NCBI RefSeq assembly: GCF_002338065.1
Contig: NZ_DDHJ01000010.1
Location: 1-64,000, forward strand
From: Pseudomonas sp. UBA1879
GTDB taxonomy: Bacteria; Pseudomonadota; Gammaproteobacteria; Pseudomonadales; Pseudomonadaceae
Direction of reading: 5' to 3'
Length of the DNA: 64,000 nt
Part shown: piece by piece, positions 24,894-33,534 of the stretch
How the letters are laid out: each line of letters opens with the position of its first letter
Numbering within the stretch: the stretch's first letter is position 1
Made by a program: the position numbers and the translations under genes
The notes under the pieces: model-generated
The model's database searches: none
Told to the model about the DNA's origin: nothing
The model's input: only the letters and a program-made list of their open reading frames with translations

Positions 24894-25634
24894 GTGGACA
24901 AGTTGCTTTACGTGGCCATGAGCGGAGCGTCGGAAAACGCCATCGCGCAAAAGGCCCATGCCAACAATCTGGCGAACGTCTCGACCAACGGGTTTCAGCG
25001 TGACCTCGAACAGGCCCGCTCGATGCCGGTGTTTGGCGAGGTCAACCCGTCGCGCGCCTATGCCATGAGCGAGCGTCCGGGCACTGACTTCAGCCAGGGT
25101 TCGATGATCGACACCGGCCGCGAACTGGACGTTGCGGTCAAAGGCAATGGCTGGATGGCCGTCCAGACCCCCGACGGCGGTGAAGCCTACACCCGCACCT
25201 CCAGCATGAACATCGACGCCCTCGGCGTGTTGCGTGATGGCAATGGTTTGCCGGTGATGGGCAACAGCGGGCCGATTGCCGTGCCCCCTCAGCAGCAGAT
25301 CGAAATCGGCGCGGACGGCACCATCAGCGTCCGCTCCCTGGGTGAAAGCCCGCAGGTCATGGCGCAAATCGACCGCATCAAGCTGGTCCGCCCGGACCTG
25401 GCCAACATGGAAAAAGGCCCCGATGGCCTGATGCACACCAAAGACGGCAAACCGGCGCAAGTCGATGCCGATGTGCAAGTGGAATCCGGATTTCTGCAGT
25501 CGAGCAACGTCAACGCCGTCGAGGAAATGACCTCGGTGCTGGCGCTGTCCCGTCAGTTCGAACTGCACGTCAAGATGATGAAGACCGCTGAGCAGGATGA
25601 CGAGTCGATGGCTCGCGTCTTGCAAATGAGCTAA
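24894..25634 (+). CDS. flgF: FlgF, rod protein (GTG start)
   Basis: A 246-residue proximal rod protein. The translation begins at the GTG at 24894 (read as MDKLLYVAMSGA), which has GGAGGAGGAAG just upstream and matches the normal Pseudomonas FlgF N-terminus; an earlier ATG at 24840 overlaps the promoter. The axial motif KAHANNLANVSTNGFQRDL and the C-terminal SVLALSRQFELHVKMMKTAE are intact. It is the first gene of the flgFGHIJKL operon and lies 47 bases before flgG. Confidence 0.95.
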   Translation: MDKLLYVAMSGASENAIAQKAHANNLANVSTNGFQRDLEQARSMPVFGEVNPSRAYAMSERPGTDFSQGSMIDTGRELDVAVKGNGWMAVQTPDGGEAYTRTSSMNIDALGVLRDGNGLPVMGNSGPIAVPPQQQIEIGADGTISVRSLGESPQVMAQIDRIKLVRPDLANMEKGPDGLMHTKDGKPAQVDADVQVESGFLQSSNVNAVEEMTSVLALSRQFELHVKMMKTAEQDDESMARVLQMS

Positions 25635-25681
25635 TGACTGACAGCTTGCGCCGACAAACAGGCGCTTGAGGAGATAAACGA

Positions 25682-26470
25682 ATGCTTCCGGCACTCTACG
25701 TAGCGAAAACCGGTCTGGCCGCTCAGGACACCAACCTGACGACCATTTCCAACAACCTGGCCAACGTCTCGACCACGGGTTTCAAAAGTGATCGCGCCGA
25801 ATTCCAGGACCTGCTGTACCAGATCAAGCGTCAGCCAGGCGCGCAGTCCACACAGGACAGCGAACTGCCTTCGGGTCTGCAGCTGGGTACCGGTGTGCGC
25901 ATCGTCGGCACGCAGAAAAACTTCACCGCAGGTAGCCTGCAAACCACCAACCAGCCGCTGGACATGGCGGTCAACGGGCGTGGTTTCTTCCAGATTCGCC
26001 AGCCTGACGGCACCGTGGCGTACACCCGCGACGGTACGTTTCACCTGGACCAGAACGGCCAGATCGTGACCGCCAACGGCTACGCGCTGGAGCCAGCGAT
26101 CGTCGTTCCACAGGACTCGCAGACCTTCACCGTCGGTGAAGACGGCACGGTGTCGATCACCACCTCGGCCAACACCGCGACGCCACAGATCATCGGCAAC
26201 ATCCAGACCGCCGACTTCATCAACCCGGCTGGCTTGCAGTCCCAGGGCGGCAACCTGTTCCTGGAAACCGCTTCCAGCGGTGCGCCGCAAGTGGGGACTC
26301 CGGGCTTGAACGGTTTGGGCGTGGTCAAGCAGAACACCCTGGAAAACTCCAACGTCAGCACCGTTGAGGAGTTGGTGAACATGATCACCACCCAGCGCGC
26401 TTACGAGATGAACTCCAAAGTGATCTCCACCGCCGACTCGATGCTGCAGTACGTGACGCAGAACCTGTAA
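25682..26470 (+). CDS. flgG: FlgG, distal rod protein
   Basis: A 262-residue rod subunit. The N-terminus MLPALYVAKTGLAAQDTNL and ISNNLANVSTTGFKSDRAEF, plus the C-terminal TVEELVNMITTQRAYEMNSK, are nearly invariant FlgG signatures. Length is standard. FlgG forms the distal rod that passes through the P and L rings encoded just downstream. It is co-transcribed with flgF. Confidence 0.97.
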   Translation: MLPALYVAKTGLAAQDTNLTTISNNLANVSTTGFKSDRAEFQDLLYQIKRQPGAQSTQDSELPSGLQLGTGVRIVGTQKNFTAGSLQTTNQPLDMAVNGRGFFQIRQPDGTVAYTRDGTFHLDQNGQIVTANGYALEPAIVVPQDSQTFTVGEDGTVSITTSANTATPQIIGNIQTADFINPAGLQSQGGNLFLETASSGAPQVGTPGLNGLGVVKQNTLENSNVSTVEELVNMITTQRAYEMNSKVISTADSMLQYVTQNL

Positions 26471-26579
26471 GCGGCTTTCTGAACGGAATACGAACCACCT
26501 GATGTCTTGCAACGAAACACCTGATCAATCCGACGGGGCGCCTGAAAAACGCCTGCTACACCGCGAGGTTTTAAGTGTC

Positions 26580-27293
26580 ATGAAACGGCTTTTTGTATTG
26601 CGGCTTTCCCAGTTGGCAGCACCGCTTTGCGGTCTCGCGCTGCTGACCGGTTGCGTTGCGCCTTCGGCCAAACCCAATGACCCTTACTACGCGCCGGTGT
26701 TGCCACGCACGCCGCTGCCTGCAGCGGCCAACAACGGTTCGATCTATCAGGCCGGTTTCGAGCAGAACCTGTATGGCGACCGGAAGGCGTATCGGGTGGG
26801 TGACATCATCACCATCACCCTGTCCGAGCGCACAGCGGCCAGCAAGGCGGCCAGTTCCGGTCTCACCAAATCCAGCAAAACCAGCCTCGGCCTCACCTCG
26901 CTGTTCGGCGCCGGTGTCAGCACCAATAACCCGGTGGGCGGCGGCAGCCTCAGCCTGGACGCCGGTTACGCCGGTGACCGCGCGACCAAGGGCGACGGCA
27001 AGGCGGCGCAAAGCAACAGCCTGACCGGCTCGATCACCGTGACGGTGGCCGACGTGTTGCCCAACGGCATTCTGTCGGTGCGCGGTGAGAAGTGGATGAC
27101 GCTCAACACCGGTGACGAGCTGGTGCGCATCGCCGGTCTGATCCGGGCCGATGACATCGCGACCGACAACACAGTGTCGTCCACCCGCGTAGCCGATGCG
27201 CGCATCACGTATTCCGGTACCGGGGCGTTTGCCGACTCCAGTCAGCCTGGCTGGTTCGACCGCTTCTTCCTCAGTCCGTTGTTCCCTTTCTGA
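26580..27293 (+). CDS. flgH: FlgH, L-ring lipoprotein
   Basis: A 237-residue outer-membrane lipoprotein. I start at the ATG at 26580 (MKRLFVLRL), with GAGG upstream; an upstream ATG at 26502 would bury the signal sequence. The lipobox LLTGC places lipidation at Cys25. Conserved L-ring features follow: YRVGDIITITLSERT, LTGSITVTVADVLPNGILSVRGEK and the C-terminal WFDRFFLSP. It lies 109 bases after flgG and 13 bases before flgI. Confidence 0.95.
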   Translation: MKRLFVLRLSQLAAPLCGLALLTGCVAPSAKPNDPYYAPVLPRTPLPAAANNGSIYQAGFEQNLYGDRKAYRVGDIITITLSERTAASKAASSGLTKSSKTSLGLTSLFGAGVSTNNPVGGGSLSLDAGYAGDRATKGDGKAAQSNSLTGSITVTVADVLPNGILSVRGEKWMTLNTGDELVRIAGLIRADDIATDNTVSSTRVADARITYSGTGAFADSSQPGWFDRFFLSPLFPF

Positions 27294-27306
27294 TTCCGGG
27301 ATAGCC

Positions 27307-28416
27307 ATGATCACGTTCAAGCAACTGATAGCGGCAGCGCTGCTTTCCCTCACCGCGCTGGGTGCACACGCCGAGCGCCTGAAGGACATTGCCAGCATTT
27401 CCGGCGTACGGAACAACCAGCTGATCGGTTACGGTCTGGTGGTGGGCTTGAACGGCACGGGTGACCAGACCACCCAGACGCCGTTCACGCTGCAGACCTT
27501 CAACAACATGCTGTCGCAGTTCGGCATCAAGGTGCCGCCGGGATCGGGCACCGTGCAACTGAAAAACGTTGCCGCCGTGGCGGTCTACGCCGACCTGCCA
27601 CCGTTCGCCAAACCCGGTCAACAGATCGACATCACCGTGTCGTCCATCGGTAACTCGAAAAGCCTGCGCGGCGGCAGCCTGCTGATGACGCCCATGAAAG
27701 GTATCGACGGCAATGTCTACGCCGTCGCCCAGGGCAACCTGGTGGTCGGCGGTTTTGACGCCGAAGGCCGCGACGGCTCGAAAATCACCGTCAACGTTCC
27801 GTCTTCGGGCCGTATCCCCGGCGGCGCGTCGGTGGAACGTGCGGTGCCGAGCGGTTTCAATCAGGGCAACTCGCTGACCCTGAACCTCAACCGCAACGAC
27901 TTCACCACGGCCAAGCGCATCGTCGACAAGATCAATGACATGCTCGGCCCAGGCGTTGCCCAAGCGGTGGACGGTGGTTCCGTGCGGGTGACTGCGCCGC
28001 TGGACCCCAACCAGCGCGTCGATTACCTGTCGGTGCTGGAAAACCTGGAAATCGATCCGGGCCAGACCTCGGCCAAAGTCATCATCAACTCGCGGACCGG
28101 CACCATCGTCATCGGTCAGAACGTCAAAGTCTCGCCCGCCGCCGTCACTCACGGCAGCCTGACCGTGACCATCACCGAAGACCCGATCGTCAGCCAGCCG
28201 GGTGCGTTCTCCAACGGCCAGACCGCTGTGGTGCCGCGTTCGAAGATCAACGCGCAGCAGGAAATGCACCCGATGTTCAAGTTCGGTCCAGGCACCACGC
28301 TTGACGAGATCGTCCGTGCGGTCAACCAAGTGGGCGCAGCCCCTGGCGACCTGATGGCCATCCTCGAAGCCCTCAAACAGGCCGGCGCGCTGCAAGCCGA
28401 CCTGATCGTGATTTAA
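27307..28416 (+). CDS. flgI: FlgI, P-ring protein
   Basis: A 369-residue periplasmic ring protein. The start at 27307 (MITFKQLIAAALL) gives a clear signal peptide cleaved near AHA|ERLKD. Hallmarks are the mature N-terminus ERLKDIASISGVRNNQLIGY, then LVVGLNGTGDQT and the C-terminal GAAPGDLMAILEALKQAGAL. FlgI needs FlgA (15748-16509) for periplasmic assembly around the rod. It is followed by flgJ after 10 bases. Confidence 0.96.
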   Translation: MITFKQLIAAALLSLTALGAHAERLKDIASISGVRNNQLIGYGLVVGLNGTGDQTTQTPFTLQTFNNMLSQFGIKVPPGSGTVQLKNVAAVAVYADLPPFAKPGQQIDITVSSIGNSKSLRGGSLLMTPMKGIDGNVYAVAQGNLVVGGFDAEGRDGSKITVNVPSSGRIPGGASVERAVPSGFNQGNSLTLNLNRNDFTTAKRIVDKINDMLGPGVAQAVDGGSVRVTAPLDPNQRVDYLSVLENLEIDPGQTSAKVIINSRTGTIVIGQNVKVSPAAVTHGSLTVTITEDPIVSQPGAFSNGQTAVVPRSKINAQQEMHPMFKFGPGTTLDEIVRAVNQVGAAPGDLMAILEALKQAGALQADLIVI

Positions 28417-28426
28417 GGGAGTCGGC

Positions 28427-29695
28427 ATGAGTATTCCAAGCGGCGGTACGAGCAATGTCGATTCGGGGGCGTATACCGACCTCAATCGTCTGACCGCCAT
28501 GAAGAACGGCGACCGCGACAGCGATGCGAACCTCAAGAAGGTGGCGCAGGAGTTCGAGTCGCTGTTCGTCAGCCAGATGCTCAAGGCCATGCGTTCGGCC
28601 AACGAAGTGCTGGCCAAGGACAACCCGATGAACACCGCCGCGACCCGGCAGTACCAGGACATGTACGACCAGCAGTTGGCCGTGAGCATGTCGCGGGAGG
28701 GTGGGGGTATCGGTTTGCAACAGGTGCTGATGCGCCAACTGTCGAAGATCAAAGCCGATACCGTACCGCCTGCCGGCACCGAACCGACCGCCGCCAAGGT
28801 TGACGCGAGCGCCGCGCAGAACTCCTCGCAGGGCGGCCTGGCGACTCACATCGCGCAACGTCCGTTGTGGGCCTCCCGCTCGGTAGCGGCGGCGCCGTCG
28901 GCTGACGGCACGCCGCACAACGACGTGGCCGCGCTCAATTCGCGTCGTCTGGCGCTGCCGAGCAAACTGACCGACCGGATCATGGCCGGCATCGTGCCGA
29001 ATACCCAGGCCGCTCAGGATCCGGCCACCAGCGCCACGACGCTGAAGAACAGGATCGCCGTTTCCAACGCTGTTGCCGCTGCGAAAAAAGCGGGCAGCAA
29101 TGGCGACTGGACGGTCGGCCCGGAATACACCGCTCAAGCCGACGCCTACGTGCGCAATCGGGTGCAGACCCCGCTGGCGCCTGCCAAGGCCGCGTTCGCC
29201 AACGCCGACGATTTCGTCAACACCATGCTCCCGCTGGCCAAAGACGCCGCCGCCCGCATCGGCGTCGACCCGACGGTACTGGTGGCTCAGGCTGCGCTGG
29301 AAACCGGCTGGGGCAAATCGATCATGCGTCAATCCGATGGCAGCAGCAGTCACAACCTGTTCGGCATCAAGGCCGCAGGCGGCTGGCAGGGCGCGGAAGC
29401 CCGTGCGATCACCAGCGAGTTCCGTGACGGCAAGATGGTCAAGGAAACGGCGGACTTCCGTTCCTACGACTCCTACGCAGACAGCTTCCACGACCTGGTG
29501 AGCTTCCTGCAGAACAACAATCGCTATCAAGCCACGCTGAAATCGGCCGATAACCCGGAACAGTTTGTGAAAGAGCTGCAGAAGGCCGGTTACGCCACAG
29601 ACCCGGGCTATGCCAGCAAGATTTCTCAAATCGCGAAACAGATGAAGAGTTACCAGAACTACGCCGCCGCGTCGGGCTCTTCCACGACTTTATAA
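28427..29695 (+). CDS. flgJ: FlgJ, rod cap and peptidoglycan hydrolase
   Basis: A 422-residue bifunctional protein. The N-terminal rod-binding domain (about 25-100, FESLFVSQMLKAMRSANEVL) caps the growing rod. The C-terminal glucosaminidase domain (about 255-415) cuts the cell wall and holds the catalytic Glu in AALETGWGKS plus HNLFGIKA. The linker (about 105-245) is long and Ala/Thr-rich, making the protein longer than the enterobacterial FlgJ (about 313). Spacing of 10 bases on each side shows it is inside the operon. Confidence 0.95.
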   Translation: MSIPSGGTSNVDSGAYTDLNRLTAMKNGDRDSDANLKKVAQEFESLFVSQMLKAMRSANEVLAKDNPMNTAATRQYQDMYDQQLAVSMSREGGGIGLQQVLMRQLSKIKADTVPPAGTEPTAAKVDASAAQNSSQGGLATHIAQRPLWASRSVAAAPSADGTPHNDVAALNSRRLALPSKLTDRIMAGIVPNTQAAQDPATSATTLKNRIAVSNAVAAAKKAGSNGDWTVGPEYTAQADAYVRNRVQTPLAPAKAAFANADDFVNTMLPLAKDAAARIGVDPTVLVAQAALETGWGKSIMRQSDGSSSHNLFGIKAAGGWQGAEARAITSEFRDGKMVKETADFRSYDSYADSFHDLVSFLQNNNRYQATLKSADNPEQFVKELQKAGYATDPGYASKISQIAKQMKSYQNYAAASGSSTTL

Positions 29696-29705
29696 GGTTT
29701 GAACC

Positions 29706-31799
29706 ATGTCACTGATCTCAATCGGGCTTTCAGGGCTGAACGCCAGCAGTGCTGCGATGACCACCATCGGCAACAACACTGCCAACGTCGACACGCTGGG
29801 CTATTCGCGCCAGCAAGTGATGACCACGTCCAGCGCGCAGCAGAACATCGGCGTCGGTTTCATCGGCACCGGTACGACGCTGTCCGATGTGCGTCGGATC
29901 TACAACAGCTACCTCGACACCCAATTGCAGAGCAGTACATCCCTTGACTCCGATGCCCAGGCGTATCTGGGCCAGGCCAGCAAACTCGATTCACTGTTGT
30001 CGAACAGCTCTACCGGCATCAGCACCGTATTGAGCAATTTCTTCGACAAGATGACGGCGCTCTCGGCAAAGCCGACGGATTCCGCCGCGCGTACCAATTT
30101 CCTGACCAGCGCCAGCGCACTGGCAGCGCAGTTCAATTCGATCTCGTCGCAGATGAAAGAACAGAACGCGACGATCAACACCCAGATGACCGCCGTGGCC
30201 GGTCAGGTGAATTCGTTGGCGTCGTCCATCGCCGACCTGAACAAGCAGATCACTCAGGCCCAAGCCTTGGGTGGTCAGCCGAACTCGCTGCTGGATGCGC
30301 GTAACGAAGCGGTGCGCCAGCTCAACGGTCTGGTGGGCGCCAAGGTCGTCGAGACCAACGGCAACTACGACATTTACATCGGCACCGGTCAGCCACTGGT
30401 CACCGGCTCTCAGTCCAACGCCTTGAGCGCCGTACCGAGTGACAGCGATCCGACTGCGTATGCGCTCAAACTCAGTTACCAGGGCAGCGTCGTCGATGTG
30501 TCCGGCGTCGTGACCGGCGGCACGCTGGGCGGCTTGCTGCGCTATCGCAATGATGTGCTGCAACCGGCCGCCAGTGAGCTGGGGCGCATGGCCGTGGTCG
30601 TCACCGATCAGGTCAACCAGCAGTTGAACCAGGGCGTGGACGCCAACGGTCAGTTCGGCGCCAGCCTGTTCAAAGACATCAACGATCCGAGCCTGACCAG
30701 TCAACGGGCCCTGGGCAACAAGAACAACGACCCGACGTCTGGCACGCTGGGCGTGAACATCACCAATACCGGCGTGCTCAGCACCCGCGATTATTCGGTG
30801 ACCTTCGGTCCCGGCGCGGCGGGGACAGCCGCCACGCAATACACTGTTAAAGCGGCCGACGGCACCAGCCTTGGACCCTACAACATTGCCGACCCGGCGC
30901 CGTCCGCGCTGACCGACAAACTGGGTTTCTCGCTGTCGTTCAATAACGCGAACAACGGCACCACCCCGGCAGGCACGTTCAAGGTAGGCGACAGCTTCAA
31001 GGTCAGCCCGACCAAGACCGGCGCCGATGGCATCAAAACTGTCTTGACCGATCCGAAAGCCATCGCGGCCGCCGCGCCGCTGACCGGTACGGCGGGTGCC
31101 AGCAACAGTTCGTCCGGATCGTTCACTCAACCGACCCTGACCAACCACGCGGATATCTACAACCCGACGGCCACTGCTGATTTGCGTAAAGCGATCACCG
31201 GCGCGACACCGATGCGTCTGTTGATGGGCGCGGTCACCAACGGCGCCCAGTCTTACTCGCTGGTCGACGCCAACGGTGCGGCGGTCAAGGACAAGAACGG
31301 CGTCGCCGTCACCGGCAGCATCGTGCCGGGCGCGAAGAACGACATCACGCTGGAAGTGGGCTACACCGATTCCGCTTCCACGGCGCAGTCGTTCACCATC
31401 GGCATGTCTATTTCTGGCACGCCGACCGCCGGCGACACCTACAGCATCGGCCTGACCGGCGCAGGCTCTTCGGACAACCGCAACGCCGAATCGGTGCTGG
31501 GCCTGCAGACCAAGCAGACCATCGGCAACGCCGCGAACAACGGCACCGGCTCCAGCATCGCCGGCGCCAACAGCAACATGATCACCACCGTCGGCTCCAA
31601 GGCCAGCCAGGCGAAAGATGACGCCACGGCCACCACCGCTGTGCTGGGTCAGGCCAAGACCGCCCGCGACAGCGTGTCGGGTGTTTCGCTGGATGAAGAA
31701 GCGGCCAACCTGGTCAAGTACCAGCAGTACTACACCGCGTCGTCGCAGATCATCAAAGCGGCTCAAGCCATTTTCAGCACGCTGATCAACAGTCTTTAA
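29706..31799 (+). CDS. flgK: FlgK, hook-filament junction protein HAP1
   Basis: A 697-residue HAP1 protein. The N-terminus (LSGLNASSAAMTTIGNNTAN, YSRQQ) and C-terminus (SLDEEAANLVKYQQYYTASS, then IIKAAQAIFSTLINSL) are the conserved D0/D1 segments. The Thr/Gly/Ala-rich central part (about 330-600) is the variable, surface-exposed region, and the length is similar to other Pseudomonas FlgK. FlgN (14751-15218) is its export chaperone. It lies 10 bases after flgJ and 11 before flgL. Confidence 0.96.
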   Translation: MSLISIGLSGLNASSAAMTTIGNNTANVDTLGYSRQQVMTTSSAQQNIGVGFIGTGTTLSDVRRIYNSYLDTQLQSSTSLDSDAQAYLGQASKLDSLLSNSSTGISTVLSNFFDKMTALSAKPTDSAARTNFLTSASALAAQFNSISSQMKEQNATINTQMTAVAGQVNSLASSIADLNKQITQAQALGGQPNSLLDARNEAVRQLNGLVGAKVVETNGNYDIYIGTGQPLVTGSQSNALSAVPSDSDPTAYALKLSYQGSVVDVSGVVTGGTLGGLLRYRNDVLQPAASELGRMAVVVTDQVNQQLNQGVDANGQFGASLFKDINDPSLTSQRALGNKNNDPTSGTLGVNITNTGVLSTRDYSVTFGPGAAGTAATQYTVKAADGTSLGPYNIADPAPSALTDKLGFSLSFNNANNGTTPAGTFKVGDSFKVSPTKTGADGIKTVLTDPKAIAAAAPLTGTAGASNSSSGSFTQPTLTNHADIYNPTATADLRKAITGATPMRLLMGAVTNGAQSYSLVDANGAAVKDKNGVAVTGSIVPGAKNDITLEVGYTDSASTAQSFTIGMSISGTPTAGDTYSIGLTGAGSSDNRNAESVLGLQTKQTIGNAANNGTGSSIAGANSNMITTVGSKASQAKDDATATTAVLGQAKTARDSVSGVSLDEEAANLVKYQQYYTASSQIIKAAQAIFSTLINSL

Positions 31800-31810
31800 G
31801 GAGTCGTCAC

Positions 31811-33415
31811 ATGCGTATCTCAACGACCCAGTTCTATGAAACCAGTGCGACGAACTATTCGCGCACGTACGCCAACGTCGTCAAGACCGGTGACGAAGTG
31901 GCCAGCCAGATCAAGCTCAATACCGCAGGCGATGACCCTGTCGGCGCGGCCCGCGTGCTGCAATTGCAGCAAATGGGCACGATGCTGAATCAGTACAAAT
32001 CCAACATCGACACCATCAACACCGGTGTGGTCCAGACCGAAACCGCCCTGACGTCTATCACCAGTGCGATTCAACGCGCCCAGGAGTTGGTGTTGGGCGC
32101 AAGCAGCGCCAGCTTCACCGACAAGGATCGCCAGGCCAACGCTCAGGAACTCTCAGCGCTGCAGGGCGAGATTCTGGGCTTGATGAACAGCAAGGATGCC
32201 AATGGCTCGTACCTGTTCTCCGGCTCGAAATCCACGACCGCGCCTTACTCGCTCAACCCGGATGGCAGCTATGGCTATCACGGCGACCAGACGCGTAACC
32301 AGCTGGCGATCGGCAGCGGCATTTCCATGGCCAGCAACACCACGGGTTGGGACGCTTTCGAGCAAGCGGTCAACACGACCCGGACTTCGGCCACGCTGAC
32401 CGCAGGCGCCAATGACGGCGTGATTTCACTTTCCGGCGGCACCGTCACCAACGATGCCACCTACAGCAGTAAGTTCACGGCCGGTGAGCCCTACAAGGTC
32501 AGCTTCCTCAGCAGCACCCAGTTCCAGATTCTGGATAAGAACAATACTGACGTGACGGCTGAAGCGACCTCGGTCGGCAAGTTCGATTCGTCCAGCCCCG
32601 CCGGCCAGACCATTGGCTTTCGCGGCCTCGAATTGACCCTGAACATCAACCTGACCGACGCGCAGAAAGCCACCACCACCACCGCCGATGCAGCCGTGAG
32701 CAACCACACGTTCACCCTGGGCGTGACCGCCAGTTCGGTCAGCACGGCGCGCCTGCCGACCAACTCGTCGGCCAACACCGTGATCACTTCGTCGCAGGTC
32801 ACGGATCAAGCGGCGTTTGACAAGGTGTTCCCGGATGGCGGTGCGATCCTGCGCTTCACCGGCGCCAATACGTTCGACCTGTATGCCTCACCTTACGACC
32901 CTGCCAGCACCCCGGTGGTCACCGGCGGTACGCTGACCGGCACGCCGGTGGCGAATCAAGCCGTGGCCGCGGGTGTGACGTTCACCTTCAGCGGCAACCC
33001 GCCAGCGCTGGCGGCAGGCGATCAGTTCACCGCCAGTTCGTCGACCCGTCAGACCGAAAACGTCCTCAACACGCTGTCCACAGTGATCGCAGCGTTGAAC
33101 GGTAAAGTCGACGGCGACCCGGTGGCCACGCAAAAACTGCAAGCGACTCTGACCTCGGCGATTGGCAACCTGAAAAGCCAATCCAACCAGATCGGCGCGG
33201 CTCGCAGCGACGGTGGCGCCCGTTCCGCTACCGCCACCGATCAGGGCGTGACCAACCAGAACCTGATGGACAACGGCACCACCGAAGCCGGGACCATCAC
33301 GGCCTCCGACCCGGTCGACGCTATTGCGCGCCTGACCTTGCAGAAAACCATGTTGCAGGCCTCGCAACTGGTGTTCACCCAGCTCTCGTCGCTGAACCTG
33401 TTCAGCAAGCTGTAA
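31811..33415 (+). CDS. flgL: FlgL, hook-filament junction protein HAP3
   Basis: A 534-residue HAP3 protein. The N-terminal helix MRISTTQFYETSATNYSRTY, the flagellin-like LNTAGDDPVGAARVLQLQQM and the C-terminal AIARLTLQKTMLQASQLVFT define the family. It is longer than the enterobacterial protein (about 317) because of a large Ser/Thr-rich central domain (about 165-420). It is the last structural gene of the flgF-L operon. A hairpin without a U-tract (33427-33458) follows; the glycosylation island begins 119 bases downstream. Confidence 0.95.
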   Translation: MRISTTQFYETSATNYSRTYANVVKTGDEVASQIKLNTAGDDPVGAARVLQLQQMGTMLNQYKSNIDTINTGVVQTETALTSITSAIQRAQELVLGASSASFTDKDRQANAQELSALQGEILGLMNSKDANGSYLFSGSKSTTAPYSLNPDGSYGYHGDQTRNQLAIGSGISMASNTTGWDAFEQAVNTTRTSATLTAGANDGVISLSGGTVTNDATYSSKFTAGEPYKVSFLSSTQFQILDKNNTDVTAEATSVGKFDSSSPAGQTIGFRGLELTLNINLTDAQKATTTTADAAVSNHTFTLGVTASSVSTARLPTNSSANTVITSSQVTDQAAFDKVFPDGGAILRFTGANTFDLYASPYDPASTPVVTGGTLTGTPVANQAVAAGVTFTFSGNPPALAAGDQFTASSSTRQTENVLNTLSTVIAALNGKVDGDPVATQKLQATLTSAIGNLKSQSNQIGAARSDGGARSATATDQGVTNQNLMDNGTTEAGTITASDPVDAIARLTLQKTMLQASQLVFTQLSSLNLFSKL

Positions 33416-33426
33416 GTGCCTGAGCC

Positions 33427-33458
33427 CTGGCAGCGCCGATCATCGATCGGACTGCCAG
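33427..33458 (+). terminator. Weak hairpin after flgL
   Basis: CTGGCAG and CTGCCAG pair around an 18-base loop that itself contains CGATCATCGATCG. No T-run follows, so termination would be inefficient and some flg transcription may continue into the glycosyltransferase gene. Confidence 0.35.
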
Positions 33459-33534
33459 CGCAGGACGTCAACCGTTATTGTCAGCGGTTTAGCAGGACAG
33501 CCCCCAATCTGCTTGCCGCCTGTGAGTCTTTCCC

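Noticed and set aside
29991..31823. 610-codon minus-strand frame opposite flgK
   Set aside because: Antisense shadow of flgK; composition is Arg/Gly/Val-biased and it has no recognisable domain or ribosome site.
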